From Myxococcota bacterium (GTDB lineage Bacteria; Myxococcota_A; UBA9160; UBA4427), in NCBI GenBank assembly GCA_041389495.1, contig JAWKRT010000001.1, positions 992,001 to 1,056,000 of the forward strand: a stretch of DNA of 64,000 nt. The letters are read 5' to 3'. Shown one piece after another: positions 36,371-45,902 of the stretch. The notes below the pieces were generated by a model. That model made no database searches and was not told where the DNA came from. It saw nothing but the letters and a program-made list of their open reading frames with translations. Both the position numbers and the translations under genes were made by a program. Numbering within the stretch: the stretch's first letter is position 1; each line of letters begins with the position of its first letter.

Positions 36371-36405
36371 GGTCGAGACGATCCCTCGTCGGCTCCGGCC
36401 GGGCT

Positions 36406-36624
36406 TCAGTCGCGCGACGTGAGCGTCTGGCCGTCCGGAAGGAGGTTTGCCGGAGGCATCACGCCGCGAGACGCCTTCTGATGGCGCATGCAGCGCTCGA
36501 ACTTCGATTCACAGAACTGGATCTGGTAGATGCGCAGGACGTGCTGGCTCTCGAAGAGCGGGAACATCGGGCACCGCGCGATGAACGGGCACCGGGCGCC
36601 GGCGGGCGCGATTGCGTCGGACAT
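36406..36624 (-). CDS. Small protein with four paired cysteines, unknown function
   Basis: A 72-residue protein from the ATG at 36624, chosen because GGAGG lies 6 bases upstream. The Cys are in two pairs, CPFIARC (C-x5-C) and CESKFERC (C-x6-C), with the intervening aromatic segment FPLFESQHVLRIYQIQF. The spacing suggests a zinc or iron-sulfur site or two disulfides; no signal peptide is present, so metal binding is more likely. No family is recognised. It is the first gene of a likely two-gene unit with the protein at 35786 and diverges from the pilT-like gene. Confidence 0.6.
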   Translation of the reverse strand: MSDAIAPAGARCPFIARCPMFPLFESQHVLRIYQIQFCESKFERCMRHQKASRGVMPPANLLPDGQTLTSRD

Positions 36625-36953
36625 GGGATCCCTCCGCTCGATGGCGGGCTTCCATCGGCCTCGGCGGGCCGGCGCGCGACCGGGCGAACCCTCGAAATTC
36701 GCGGTGCGTTCGGCGGCCGGCGCGGGTCGCCGCGCCCGCGGACGGCCGACTCGACCGGCCGCGCGGCGGCCGGATCGACCCGCGCGGGGTCGACCGCCGC
36801 GGACTCGGGAGTCGGCAGGTCGCGGTTCCGGACGCGCGCGAGCGGTCGCCTCCCTCAAGGCTCTCCCCCAGGCGGCCGAAGCGGTGCGGGCTCCGCGCGT
36901 GCGCGGGGCCCGCGGGCCCGCTTCGGGCCGCTCGCCGGGAGACCGCGCTCGCC
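36625..36953. other. 329-bp divergent intergenic region upstream of pilT-like gene
   Basis: Very GC-rich; no gene and no convincing promoter hexamers seen. A small inverted repeat GATGG-CGGGCTT-CCATC lies at 36640-36656. Reading frames through it on both strands lack ribosome sites and recognisable products. Confidence 0.4.
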
Positions 36954-38162
36954 ATGCCGATGGAACTCAACGAGATTCTGAAGATCGCGCTGAAGGGCGG
37001 GGCCTCGGACATCCACATCAAGTCCGGCCTGCCGCCGATGTTCCGGGTCGACGGCGCGCTCGTCCCGCTCAAGAACGGCGAGCGCCTGATGCCCGATCAG
37101 ATCGCCCAGATGGCGTTCTCGATCATGAACCCGGTCCAGAAGCAGCGCTTCGACGAGTACCGCGAGGTCGACCTCGCGCACGGCATCCCCGGCCTCGGGC
37201 GCTTCCGCGTCAACGTCTTCCAGCAGCGCGGCACGATCGGCATCGTGTTCCGCGTCATTCCCTTCGGCGTCAAGACGATCGAGCAGCTCCACCTCCCGAA
37301 GGTCGTCGAGACGATCGCCGAGGAGCACCGCGGCCTCATCCTCGTCACCGGCACCACGGGCTCCGGCAAGTCGACGACGCTCGCGGCGATGCTCGAGTAC
37401 ATCAACTCGCAGCGCACCGCGCACATCATGACGGTCGAGGACCCGATCGAGTTCCTCATCCGCGACCGTCGTTCGATCGTGAACCAGCGCGAGATCGGCG
37501 TCGACACGCACACGTTCGCGAACGCGCTGCGCGCAGCACTGCGCCAGGACCCGGACGTCATCCTGGTGGGCGAGATGCGCGACTTCGAGACGATCGAGAC
37601 GGCGCTCACGGCGGCCGAGACCGGCCACCTGGTGCTCAGCACGCTGCACACGCTCGACGCGACGGAGACGATCAACCGCATCGTCTCCGCGTTCCCGCCC
37701 TACCAGCACAAGCAGGTGCGCCTGCAGCTCGCCTCGGTGCTGCGCGCCGTCATCTCGCAGCGCCTCGTGCCGCGCTCCGACGGCAAGGGGCGCGTGCCGG
37801 CGCTCGAGGTGATGCGCGTGAACGCGCGCATCCGCGAGTGCATCGGCGACAAGGACCGCACCAAGGAGATCCCGGAGGCGATCGCCAAGGGCTTCACGAA
37901 CTACGGCATGCAGACGTTCGACCAGTCGCTGATGTCGCACGTGAAGAGCGGGCTGATCACGTACGAGGAGGCGCTGAAGCACGTCTCGAACCCGGACGAC
38001 TTCGCCCTGCGCTTCCGCGGCATCGCGTCGACGTCCGACTCGCAGTGGGACGACTTCGGCGACTCGCAGGGCCGCGGCGGGCAGGAGGACAAGCCCGAGC
38101 CGGCCGCCGCCGACGCGCCGTCCGGCGGCGCCGAGGACGACTTCAGCATCGACCGCTTCTGA
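36954..38162 (+). CDS. pilT: Type IV pilus retraction-type ATPase PilT/PilU
   Basis: A 402-residue secretion ATPase. Key motifs: GGASDIHIKSGLPPMFRVDG at the N terminus, Walker A GTTGSGKST, Asp box TVEDPIEF, Walker B DPDVILVGEMRDFETIETAL, His box TGHLVLSTLHTLDA, and the C-terminal NYGMQTFDQSLMSHV. PilT drives pilus retraction and twitching. The last 50 residues (DDFGDSQGRGGQEDKPEP onward) are acidic and disordered and are not in standard PilT; PilU has a different tail, so the T/U choice is open. No other pilus genes are in the window. Confidence 0.9.
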   Translation: MPMELNEILKIALKGGASDIHIKSGLPPMFRVDGALVPLKNGERLMPDQIAQMAFSIMNPVQKQRFDEYREVDLAHGIPGLGRFRVNVFQQRGTIGIVFRVIPFGVKTIEQLHLPKVVETIAEEHRGLILVTGTTGSGKSTTLAAMLEYINSQRTAHIMTVEDPIEFLIRDRRSIVNQREIGVDTHTFANALRAALRQDPDVILVGEMRDFETIETALTAAETGHLVLSTLHTLDATETINRIVSAFPPYQHKQVRLQLASVLRAVISQRLVPRSDGKGRVPALEVMRVNARIRECIGDKDRTKEIPEAIAKGFTNYGMQTFDQSLMSHVKSGLITYEEALKHVSNPDDFALRFRGIASTSDSQWDDFGDSQGRGGQEDKPEPAAADAPSGGAEDDFSIDRF

Positions 38163-38422
38163 TCGCGCGCGGCGCGGGCGCCGCGCTCCCCTCCCGTCCC
38201 CACCCGCCCGCTCCCCGCACCGCGCGCGTGCGCGGCCCTCCGCTATGTTCCGCCGACTCGCGCCACCGCCGGTCTCCCGGACGCACGCGCACGCCTGCGC
38301 GCGCACGCCGGAACGGGCGCGCCGGGCGCCCGCGTCGACGCGCGCGGCGAGCGCGGGACGGCCGAGCCGGGAGCGAGCCCGCGAGCCGGACGAACGGAAG
38401 TTTCGAGAGCAGGAGGTCGGTC

Positions 38423-41062
38423 ATGCCGCTCGCGGCGCGCGAGATCCGCGAGGAGTTCCTCTCCTACTTCGAGAGCAAGGGCCACCGGCGCGTGCCGAGC
38501 GCCTCGCTCGTTCCCGACTCCGACCCGACGCTCATGTTCGTCAACGCCGGGATGGTGCCGTTCAAGCGGCTCTTCCTCGGCGAGGAGACGCGGCCCTATA
38601 CGCGCGCGACGTCGTCGCAGAAGTGCATGCGCGTGTCCGGCAAGCACAACGACCTCGAGAACGTCGGTCGCACGCCGCGCCACCACACGTTCTTCGAGAT
38701 GCTCGGGAACTTCTCCTTCGGCGACTACTTCAAGGAGCAGGCGATCGAGTTCGCGTGGGAGCTGCTGACGCAGCGCATCGGCATTCCGGCGGAGCACATG
38801 GTCGTCTCCGTGTTCCGCGAGGACGACGACGCGTTCGCGATCTGGCGCGACCGAATCGGCGTCCCCGAGCCGCGCATCTTCCGGCTCGGCGAGGACGAGA
38901 ACTTCTGGTCGATGGGCGACACCGGGCCGTGCGGCCCGTGCTCCGAGATCCACTTCGACTTCGGCGCCGTGCGCGGCGAGCCGCTCGCGGGCGACCCGTC
39001 CGACGACTCGGGCCGCTTCCTCGAGATCTGGAACCTCGTGTTCATGCAGTTCGACCGCAGCGCGAGCGGCGAGCAGAAGCCACTCCCGAAGCCGTCGATC
39101 GACACGGGCGCCGGGCTCGAGCGCCTCGCCCAGGTGCTGCAGCGCGTTCCCACGAACTACGACACGGATCTCTTCACGGGCATCCTCGCGCGCGCGCAGG
39201 ACGCGTCGGGCGTGGCGCTCGGGACCGACCCCGAGCACGACGTCTCGCTGCGGGTCATCGCCGACCATGCGCGAGCGCTGACCTTCCTGATCGGCGACGG
39301 CGTGCTGCCGAGCAACGAGGGCCGCGGCTACGTGCTGCGGCGCATCCTGCGCCGCGCCGCGCGCCACGCGAAGCTGCTCGGTGTCGAGCGCCCGATCGTG
39401 CACGACGTCGCCGACGCGGTGATCGACGAGATGTCGGTCGCGTACCCCGAGCTCGCCGAGCGCCGCGCCTACATCCGCGATCGCATCCGCCGCGACGAGG
39501 AGCGCTTCCTCGAGACGCTCTCGAAGGGGCTCGCGCTGCTCGAGGACGAGGTCGCCAACCTCGCGGCGAAGGGGGCGCGCGTGCTCCCCGGCGACGTCGT
39601 GTTCAAGCTCTACGACACGTTCGGGTTCCCGACCGACCTCACGCAGGACATCCTCGTCGGCCACGGCATGACCGTCGACCAGGCGGGCTACGACGCCGCC
39701 ATGCACGAGCAGCGCACGCGCGCGCGCGCGGCCTGGAAGGGCAGCGGCGACGCGGCGGTCGAGGAGGTCTACTCGCGCATCGCGGCCGACGTGCAGACCG
39801 AGTTCGTGGGCTACGACGGCCTCGCCGCCGAATCGAGCGTCGCCGCGCTGCTGCGCGACGGATCGGTCGTCGACGCCGTGCGCGAGGGCGACCGCGTCGA
39901 GGTCGTCGTCCCCGTCACGCCCTTCTATGCGGAGAGCGGCGGCCAGGTCGGCGACCGCGGCACGATCGAGACTGCGAGCGGCGCGCGCGTCGAGGTCGAC
40001 GACGTGCAGAAGCCCGTCGACGGGCTCTTCGTGCACGCGGGGCGCGTCGCGGCGGGCGAGCTGCGCGAGGGCGAGGCCGTCTCGTTGCGCGTCGATGCGG
40101 CGACGCGTCAGGCGACGGTGCGCAACCACAGCGGCACGCACCTGCTGCACGCCGCGCTGCGCAAGGTGCTCGGCCCGCAGGCCATGCAGAAGGGCTCGCT
40201 CGTGTCGTCCGAGCGGCTGCGCTTCGACTTCACGCACGACGCGCCGCTCACGCGCGACGAGCTCGTCGCGATCGAGGACCACGTGAACGAATGGGTCGAG
40301 CGCAACCAGGTGCGCACGACGCGCGAGATGCCGTACGCGGACGCCGTGGCCGCGGGCGCGATCGCGATCTTCGACGAGAAGTACGGCGACGAGGTGCGCG
40401 TCGTGGGCTTCGGCGACGTGTCGACCGAGCTCTGCGGCGGCACGCACGCGAACGCGACGGGAGAGATCGGGCTGCTGCGGATCACGAGCGAGAGTGGCAT
40501 CGCGGCCGGCGTGCGCCGCATCGAGGCCGTCACCGGCATGGGCGCGCTCGCATGGATCCGCGAGCGCGAGGCCACGCTCGAGCGCGCCGCCGCGCTGCTC
40601 AAGATCGCGCCCGGCGAGCTGCCCGAGCGCATCGAGCGCATGCTCGACGACCGCAAGGAGGCGCAGCGCAAGCTCGACCAGCTCGCGGGCGCGCAGCGCG
40701 GCGAGGCGGCGGTCGAGCTGCTCGCGGGCGCGGTCGAGCTCGACGGCGGAAGGCTCGTGGCCGCGCGCGTCGACGGCCTCGAGGGCAAGGCGCTCTCGGA
40801 GATGATCGACGACCTGCGCGCGCGCATCGGGAGCGGCGTCGTGTGCATCGCGTCCGAGTCGGGCGGCAAGGCGCTCGTCGCGGTCGGCGTGACGAAGGAC
40901 TGGACGAGCCGCCACAAGGCCGGCGACCTCGTGCGCGAGGCCGCGAAGATCGTGGGCGGCGGCGGCGGCGGCCGGCCCGACTTCGCGCAGGCCGGCGGCA
41001 AGGATCCGTCGAAGATCGAGGCCGCGCTCGACGCGATCCGCGAGCGCGTCGGCGCCCGTTGA
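38423..41062 (+). CDS. alaS: Alanine-tRNA ligase
   Basis: An 879-residue synthetase. The catalytic domain begins REIREEFLSYFESKGHRRVP with GRTPRHHTFFEMLGNFSFGD. The editing domain has NHSGTHLLHAAL (HxxxH) and CGGTHANATGEI. The C-terminal C-Ala part ends with a Gly-rich hinge GGGGGGRPDFAQAGG. AGGAGG lies 7 bases before the ATG at 38423. The length is normal and no lesion is seen. Confidence 0.98.
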   Translation: MPLAAREIREEFLSYFESKGHRRVPSASLVPDSDPTLMFVNAGMVPFKRLFLGEETRPYTRATSSQKCMRVSGKHNDLENVGRTPRHHTFFEMLGNFSFGDYFKEQAIEFAWELLTQRIGIPAEHMVVSVFREDDDAFAIWRDRIGVPEPRIFRLGEDENFWSMGDTGPCGPCSEIHFDFGAVRGEPLAGDPSDDSGRFLEIWNLVFMQFDRSASGEQKPLPKPSIDTGAGLERLAQVLQRVPTNYDTDLFTGILARAQDASGVALGTDPEHDVSLRVIADHARALTFLIGDGVLPSNEGRGYVLRRILRRAARHAKLLGVERPIVHDVADAVIDEMSVAYPELAERRAYIRDRIRRDEERFLETLSKGLALLEDEVANLAAKGARVLPGDVVFKLYDTFGFPTDLTQDILVGHGMTVDQAGYDAAMHEQRTRARAAWKGSGDAAVEEVYSRIAADVQTEFVGYDGLAAESSVAALLRDGSVVDAVREGDRVEVVVPVTPFYAESGGQVGDRGTIETASGARVEVDDVQKPVDGLFVHAGRVAAGELREGEAVSLRVDAATRQATVRNHSGTHLLHAALRKVLGPQAMQKGSLVSSERLRFDFTHDAPLTRDELVAIEDHVNEWVERNQVRTTREMPYADAVAAGAIAIFDEKYGDEVRVVGFGDVSTELCGGTHANATGEIGLLRITSESGIAAGVRRIEAVTGMGALAWIREREATLERAAALLKIAPGELPERIERMLDDRKEAQRKLDQLAGAQRGEAAVELLAGAVELDGGRLVAARVDGLEGKALSEMIDDLRARIGSGVVCIASESGGKALVAVGVTKDWTSRHKAGDLVREAAKIVGGGGGGRPDFAQAGGKDPSKIEAALDAIRERVGAR

Positions 41063-41069
41063 GGCCCGC

Positions 41070-43096
41070 GTGAGCGCGCGCTCCGACTACGTCGCGAACC
41101 GGTTCTCGGTCGTGCGCCGGCCGACGCGCGTGGTGCGCGTGGGCGCCGTCGGCATCGGCGGCGACGAGCCCCTCCGCATCCAGTCGATGACGACGACCGA
41201 CACGAAGGACGTCGAGGCCACCGTCGCGCAGACGCAGGCGCTCGCCGCCGCCGGGTGCGAGATCGTCCGCATCACCGCGCCGAGCATCACCGACGCCGAG
41301 TGTCTCGCTCCCATCAAGGCGGCGCTGCGCGAGCGCGGCTGCGACGTGCCGCTCGTCGCGGACATCCACTTCACGCCGAACGCGGCGCTCGTCGCCGCCG
41401 AGATCGTCGAGAAGGTCCGGATCAATCCGGGCAACTACGCCGATCGCAAGCGCTTCGAGGTGCGCGAGTACAGCGATGCGCAGTACGAGGACGAGCTCGC
41501 GCGCGTGGCCGAGCGCTTCCGCCCGCTCGTGCGCCTCTGTCGCGAGCGCGGAGTCGCGATGCGGATCGGCACCAACCACGGCTCGCTCTCCGATCGCATC
41601 CTGAACCGCTACGGCGACACGCCGCGCGGCATGGTCGAGAGCGCGCTCGAGTTCCTCGACGTGTGCGAGGAGGAGGCGTACCGCGACGTCGTCTTCAGCA
41701 TGAAGGCGAGCAACGCGCAGGTCGCGATCCAGGCCTACCGCCTGCTCGCGGCGCGGCTCGCCGAGCGCGCGGAGGGCGGGCCGAGCTACCCGTTCCACGT
41801 CGGCGTCACCGAGGCCGGCGACGGCGAGGACGGGCGCACGAAGAGCGCGATCGGCATCGGCGCGCTGCTCGAGGACGGCATCGGCGACACGCTGCGCGTG
41901 TCGCTGACCGAGCACCCCGTGAAGGAGATCCCCGTCGCGCGCGCGCGCGCGCGCGACGCGATGGAGCGCTGGGAGCGGGCGGCCGCCCGCGCACCGCGCT
42001 CGGTCGCGGTCTCGGGCGACTACTGCCGCGACCCGTACGCGCACGAGCGGCGCGCGACGAAGGCGCTCGACGCGGGCGGTCTGCGCATCGGCGGCGAGGA
42101 GCCCGTGCGCGTCGAGGTCGAGCTCGACGGCGCGCTCGCGCGCCCGCGCGAGGCGGCCGCGATCGTCGCGACCGCGCGCGCGGCGCTCGGCGACCTCGCG
42201 CTCGAGGGGCTCGTCGCGCGGGCCTCTTCGCGCGAGCAGGCCGAAGCGCTCCCGGCGCTGCGCGCGTCGCTCGCCGAGCTCGGCGCCGAGCTGCCGGTCG
42301 CGCTCCGCGTCGGCGACGCCGCGTGGCTCGACGGCCTCGGCGAGCGACCCTCGCGCATCGTCTTCGACGCGAGCGCGCGCGACGCGATGCCCGCGGCGGC
42401 GGCGGCGGCGGCCCGCCTCGGCGCCGTCCTCCACTGGCAGCTCGACGGGAGCCGGACGCGCTCCCCGCGCTCGTCGACGCGGCCCTCGAGGCCTCGCGCG
42501 AGGCCGGCGTCGCGGACGTCGTCTTCGGCGCGCGGAGCGACGCGGCGACGCACGCCGCGCGCGTCGTGGCCGCGCGGCTCGCCGAGCGCGGCGCCGCGCA
42601 GGTGCCCATCGCGCTGCGCGCCTCGCACGCACCGCCGCAGGGCGGCGATGCCGCCGCGCTGCGCGCCGCGATCGACCTGGGCGCGCCGCTGTGCGACGGC
42701 ATCGGCGACGTCGTCGCGATGGTCGACGTGCGCGACGTCGCGCGCGCGGTCGACGCCGCCTATCGCATCCTCCAGGGCGCGCGGCTGCGGACGACGCGCA
42801 CCGAGTACATCTCGTGCCCGTCGTGCGGACGCACGCTCTTCGACCTCGAGGAGACGACGGCGCGCGTGAAGGCGAAGACGTCGCACCTGCGCGGCGTGAA
42901 GATCGCGGTGATGGGGTGCATCGTGAACGGGCCGGGCGAGATGGCGGACGCCGACTTCGGCTACGTCGGCTCGGGCCCCGGCCGCGTGAACCTCTACGTC
43001 GGTCAGGAGCTCGTCGTGCGCAACGTCCCGCAGGACGAGGCGCCCGACCGGCTGCTCGCCGTGATCGACGAGCGCCTCGGCAGCGGCGCGCGCTGA
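41070..43096 (+). CDS. ispG: 4-hydroxy-3-methylbut-2-enyl diphosphate synthase IspG, interrupted by a frameshift
   Basis: Long-form IspG (GcpE) of the MEP pathway, expected to be about 675 residues. The TIM barrel (RIQSMTTTDTKDVEATVAQT, ADIHFTPNAA, KVRINPGNY) reads from the GTG at 41070. After LHWQLDG the frame breaks; the rest (EPDALPALVDAALEASREAG through the iron-sulfur motifs SCPSCGR and MGCIVNGPGE) continues in the -1 frame to 43096. Restoring one G in the GGG at 42447-42449 joins both parts seamlessly. The insert domain between barrel and cluster domain is that of the plant/Chlamydia-type enzyme. Since the enzyme is normally essential, a sequencing indel is the simplest explanation. Confidence 0.88.
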
Positions 43097-43115
43097 CGCG
43101 CGCACCGCGCGCCGC

Positions 43116-43472
43116 TCAGGCGCCGAGCCACCACTGCACGAGCGCGCGGTGCGCGAAGAATCCGCCCGCGATCGCCGCGGCGCCGAGCGCGTAGGTCGTC
43201 CAGAAGCCGAGGCCGAGCCGCTCCGAGACGAGGAACGGCACGAAGAAGCACAGGCTCACCGGGATCGCCGCGAAGATGCTGCGCGCGAGCGTCGCGCTCG
43301 CGGCCGCGTCGCCGTGCTGCAGGTAGGACATCGGGACGACGATCATCGTCGACAGCGGGAGCGCGACGATGAAGCCGGCGAGCGTGGGCGCGCGGCCCGC
43401 GAGCCACGCGGCGAACGCGATCACGGTGGCCGAGACGGCGACGTTGAGGACGAAGGTCATCGTGCGCTCCAT
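43116..43472 (-). CDS. Small membrane protein, DUF3147-like
   Basis: A 118-residue protein with four likely membrane helices (for example FVLNVAVSATVIAFAAWLAG; SIFAAIPVSLCFFVPFLVSE; LGLGFWTTYALGAAAIAGG). The pattern RAPTLAGFIVALPLSTMIVV followed by GLGFW is like the DUF3147 group, whose function is unknown. A second Met four codons in (43460) is also possible. It lies at the 3' end of the reverse-strand block with cvpA-like, TPR and bamD genes. Confidence 0.65.
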   Translation of the reverse strand: MERTMTFVLNVAVSATVIAFAAWLAGRAPTLAGFIVALPLSTMIVVPMSYLQHGDAAASATLARSIFAAIPVSLCFFVPFLVSERLGLGFWTTYALGAAAIAGGFFAHRALVQWWLGA

Positions 43473-43519
43473 CCCCGGAGCCGCGCGCCGCCCGCGGGCG
43501 CGCGCGCTCCGATCGTCGC

Positions 43520-44050
43520 CTAACGACGAGGCTCGGCCGGCGCGCTCGCGACGTTCGGCAGGCCGGGCAGCTGCGGCATCGTTCCGGTCTCGATCGCGAA
43601 CTGCAGCTCGTCCATCACGGCGACGCTGTAGGCGTTCGCGACCTGCGGATGCTGGGGGCCGAACGCGCGCGTCGCGCCGACGATCAGCAGCGTGCCGATG
43701 AGCGCGCCCTCGGCGGCGCCGATCGCGCTGCCTCCGACGCGGTCCGCCATCCCGAGGCCGACGATGCGCGCGCCGCGCCGCAGGTAGCGGCCGAGCGCGC
43801 CGATCGCGATGCCGGCGGCGATGCCGCACGCGAGACCGCCGATCCACTTCGCGGGCTGGCCGCCGACCTCGCCGGCCGTCGCCTGCTCGAGCCACAGGCC
43901 CGCGGGCTGCGCGCCGTACAGCATGCCGAGCACGACGGCGCCGATCGCCGCCACCGAGAACCCCTCGCGGATCATCCCGACGAAGAAGCCGCGCACGATC
44001 GCGAGCGCCATCACGGCGCCCACGACCAGGTCGAGCATCGGAACCTTCAT
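43520..44050 (-). CDS. CvpA family membrane protein
   Basis: A 176-residue protein with four predicted helices. LDLVVGAVMALAIVRGFFVG and MIREGFSVAAIGAVVLGML fit the CvpA/colicin V production family, and the DRVGGSAIGAAEGALIGTLL segment is the family's second conserved part. CvpA is linked to purine-biosynthesis regulation and envelope integrity. It follows the TPR gene by 33 bases. Confidence 0.8.
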   Translation of the reverse strand: MKVPMLDLVVGAVMALAIVRGFFVGMIREGFSVAAIGAVVLGMLYGAQPAGLWLEQATAGEVGGQPAKWIGGLACGIAAGIAIGALGRYLRRGARIVGLGMADRVGGSAIGAAEGALIGTLLIVGATRAFGPQHPQVANAYSVAVMDELQFAIETGTMPQLPGLPNVASAPAEPRR

Positions 44051-44083
44051 GGCACCCCCCGTGATGCGATGTCGCGGCGCGCG

Positions 44084-44827
44084 TCAGGCCGACTGGCGAG
44101 CGCGCGAGTTCTTCTGCACGAGGCGCACGTACATGCGCGCCTCCTCGTGGCCCGGATCCTCCTGCAGCACGTACGCCCACTGCTCGACGGCCTCCTGCGG
44201 CCGGCCGAGCGTGTAGTACGTGAGGCCGAGCTGGACGTAGGCTTCGAGATAGCGGTCGTTGCCGCGCAGCACGCGCTGCAGCTCGAGCACCGCCTTGCTC
44301 GGCAGCCCGGCCTCGCGCAGCGCGATCGCGAGCCGGAAGCGGATGTCGTGGAAATCGGGGCAGCGGTCGAGCGCCTTGCGGTAGGCGTCGATCGCCTCGC
44401 GGTGCTCGCCGACCTCGGCGTAGGCGTCGCCGACGGCGGCCTGGAGGTTGGCGAGCTTGCCGCGCGTCGTCGCGTCGAGGCTCCCGCCCGCACCGCGCGC
44501 GACGAGGGCTGCGCGCTCCGCGTACTCGCGCGCCTGGTCGTAGTTGCCGCGCCGCTCGTGCACCGTGGCGAGGGCGAGCAGCGCCTCGGCGTAGGAGGGG
44601 TTGATGCGCACGGCGGCGCGCAGGTCGTCGGCCGCGGCCTCGAGGTCGCCGCGACGGTCGTGCAGCAGCCCCATCATGTAGTGCACGTCCGCGAAGCCTT
44701 CGCGCGTGAGGAGCAGCGTCTCGAACGCGCGCAGCGCCGTCTCGTCGTCGCCGTTCTCGAAGCTCTGCCGGCCGAGCGCGTAGGCCGCGCGCTCCTCCGA
44801 CGTCATGCGAACGTGGTACTGGCTCAT
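44084..44827 (-). CDS. Tetratricopeptide repeat protein
   Basis: A 247-residue protein made mostly of TPR pairs (AYALGRQSFENGDDETALRA; VHYMMGLLHDRRGDLEAAAD; AEALLALATVHERRGNYDQA; AVGDAYAEVGEHREAIDAYR; AYVQLGLTYYTLGRPQEAVE). No signal peptide, so cytoplasmic scaffold. The start is preceded by a ten-G homopolymer (44831-44840 on the + strand) that takes the place of a ribosome site. Between cvpA-like and bamD genes. Confidence 0.82.
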   Translation of the reverse strand: MSQYHVRMTSEERAAYALGRQSFENGDDETALRAFETLLLTREGFADVHYMMGLLHDRRGDLEAAADDLRAAVRINPSYAEALLALATVHERRGNYDQAREYAERAALVARGAGGSLDATTRGKLANLQAAVGDAYAEVGEHREAIDAYRKALDRCPDFHDIRFRLAIALREAGLPSKAVLELQRVLRGNDRYLEAYVQLGLTYYTLGRPQEAVEQWAYVLQEDPGHEEARMYVRLVQKNSRARQSA

Positions 44828-44830
44828 GTT

Positions 44831-44840
44831 CCCCCCCCCC
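44831..44840. repeat. G10/C10 homopolymer just before the TPR gene start
   Basis: Ten consecutive C on the + strand (G on the coding strand), 3 bases upstream of the ATG of the reverse TPR gene. It is the longest homopolymer I noticed in the window. It would act as, or alter the spacing of, the ribosome-binding site. Confidence 0.85.
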
Positions 44841-44888
44841 GGTCGGAGCCACCGTTCTTCGCTGCGGACGCGCTCGCGGCGCGCCCGG

Positions 44889-45695
44889 TCAGTTCGACGC
44901 CGAGATCCGCTCCTGGGCGGCGCGCGCGAGTGCGCTGTCGCGGTAGTTCTCGACGATGACGTGATAGAGCCGGAGCGCCTCGTCGTGCAGCTTCATGCGG
45001 TCGTAGCAGACGGCGAGCTTGTAGAGCGCCTCGGCGTCGTGGCCGAGCCCCGGATACTCGTCGAGCAGGCTGCGGTAGCGCTCCGCGGCGGCCTGGTGCT
45101 CGCCGCGCTGCATGTAGAAGTCGCCGGTCGCGAGCACGCTGCGCGCGAGGCGGCCCCGCAGATCGAGCAGGACGATCTCGCCCTCGCGCGTCTCGGGCGC
45201 GTAGGGGTAGTCGCGCATGAGGCGCTCGAGATAGGTCATCGCCTCGCGCGCCGCCGTCTGGTCCCGGTCGATCGTCGCGCGCTGCTCGTAGTGGCACTGC
45301 GCGGCGCGCAGGATCGTGTACGGAACCTTCGGGTGCTGCGGGTGGAGGTCGGCGAAGTCGCGGTAGTAGGAGAGCGCCTCTTCGAAGCGGTCGTCCTCGA
45401 AGTACGCGTCCGCGATCTTGAGCTCCGCGCGCACCGCGTACTCGCTGTACGGATAGTTGTCGATGATCGACTGGAAGTCCTCGATCGCGCCGGTCGTGTC
45501 GACGCGCGGGATCAGCCAGAGGATGCGCGTGCCCGCGAGCTTCTCGGTGCCGCGCTCGTACAGCTCCTCGGCCGACGGGAGGTCGTCGAAGTCGGGCTCG
45601 CTCGTCGTCTGGCACGCGGCGAGGGTGACGAGGAGGGCCACGAGCGCGACGATCCGGACGGCCTCGGCGCGGCGACGGGCTCGGCGAGTTCGCAA
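44889..45695 (-). CDS. bamD: Outer-membrane assembly lipoprotein BamD
   Basis: A 268-residue lipoprotein: basic n-region, hydrophobic IVALVALLVTLAAC with the lipobox Cys28, then TPR-type helices (SAEELYERGTEKL, FQSIIDNYPYSEYAVRAELK, RYRSLLDEYPGLGHDAEALY). BamD is the essential partner of BamA in inserting outer-membrane proteins. The TTG at 45695 is chosen because GAGG lies 10 bases upstream and it gives a normal signal peptide; a TTG at 45740 would add 15 residues. Confidence 0.88.
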   Translation of the reverse strand: MRTRRARRRAEAVRIVALVALLVTLAACQTTSEPDFDDLPSAEELYERGTEKLAGTRILWLIPRVDTTGAIEDFQSIIDNYPYSEYAVRAELKIADAYFEDDRFEEALSYYRDFADLHPQHPKVPYTILRAAQCHYEQRATIDRDQTAAREAMTYLERLMRDYPYAPETREGEIVLLDLRGRLARSVLATGDFYMQRGEHQAAAERYRSLLDEYPGLGHDAEALYKLAVCYDRMKLHDEALRLYHVIVENYRDSALARAAQERISASN

Positions 45696-45902
45696 GTCGG
45701 GATACCTCGGGGGTGCGCGGAACCTAGCCCTCTCTTGCAACCATGTCGATTTGCTAGGGTTTCGTCCGACCGCCCGAGCCGGGCGGATCCATCGACGAGA
45801 CCGAGCGCGACGACGCGCCCGCGCGGGGCGGGCGGCGGTCGGGTGCGGCCCGCGAGCTCGCGAGGTCGAACGCGCCGTCGCGGCGCGAGCAGGAGTGGCT
45901 CC

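Noticed and set aside
38243..40915. A 890-codon open frame antisense to alaS
   Set aside because: Same shadow effect; the forward frame is a complete alanine-tRNA ligase.
42430..42460. Programmed -1 frameshifting in ispG
   Set aside because: No slippery heptamer of the X-XXY-YYZ type or clear downstream pseudoknot is seen; a one-base deletion in a G run explains it better.
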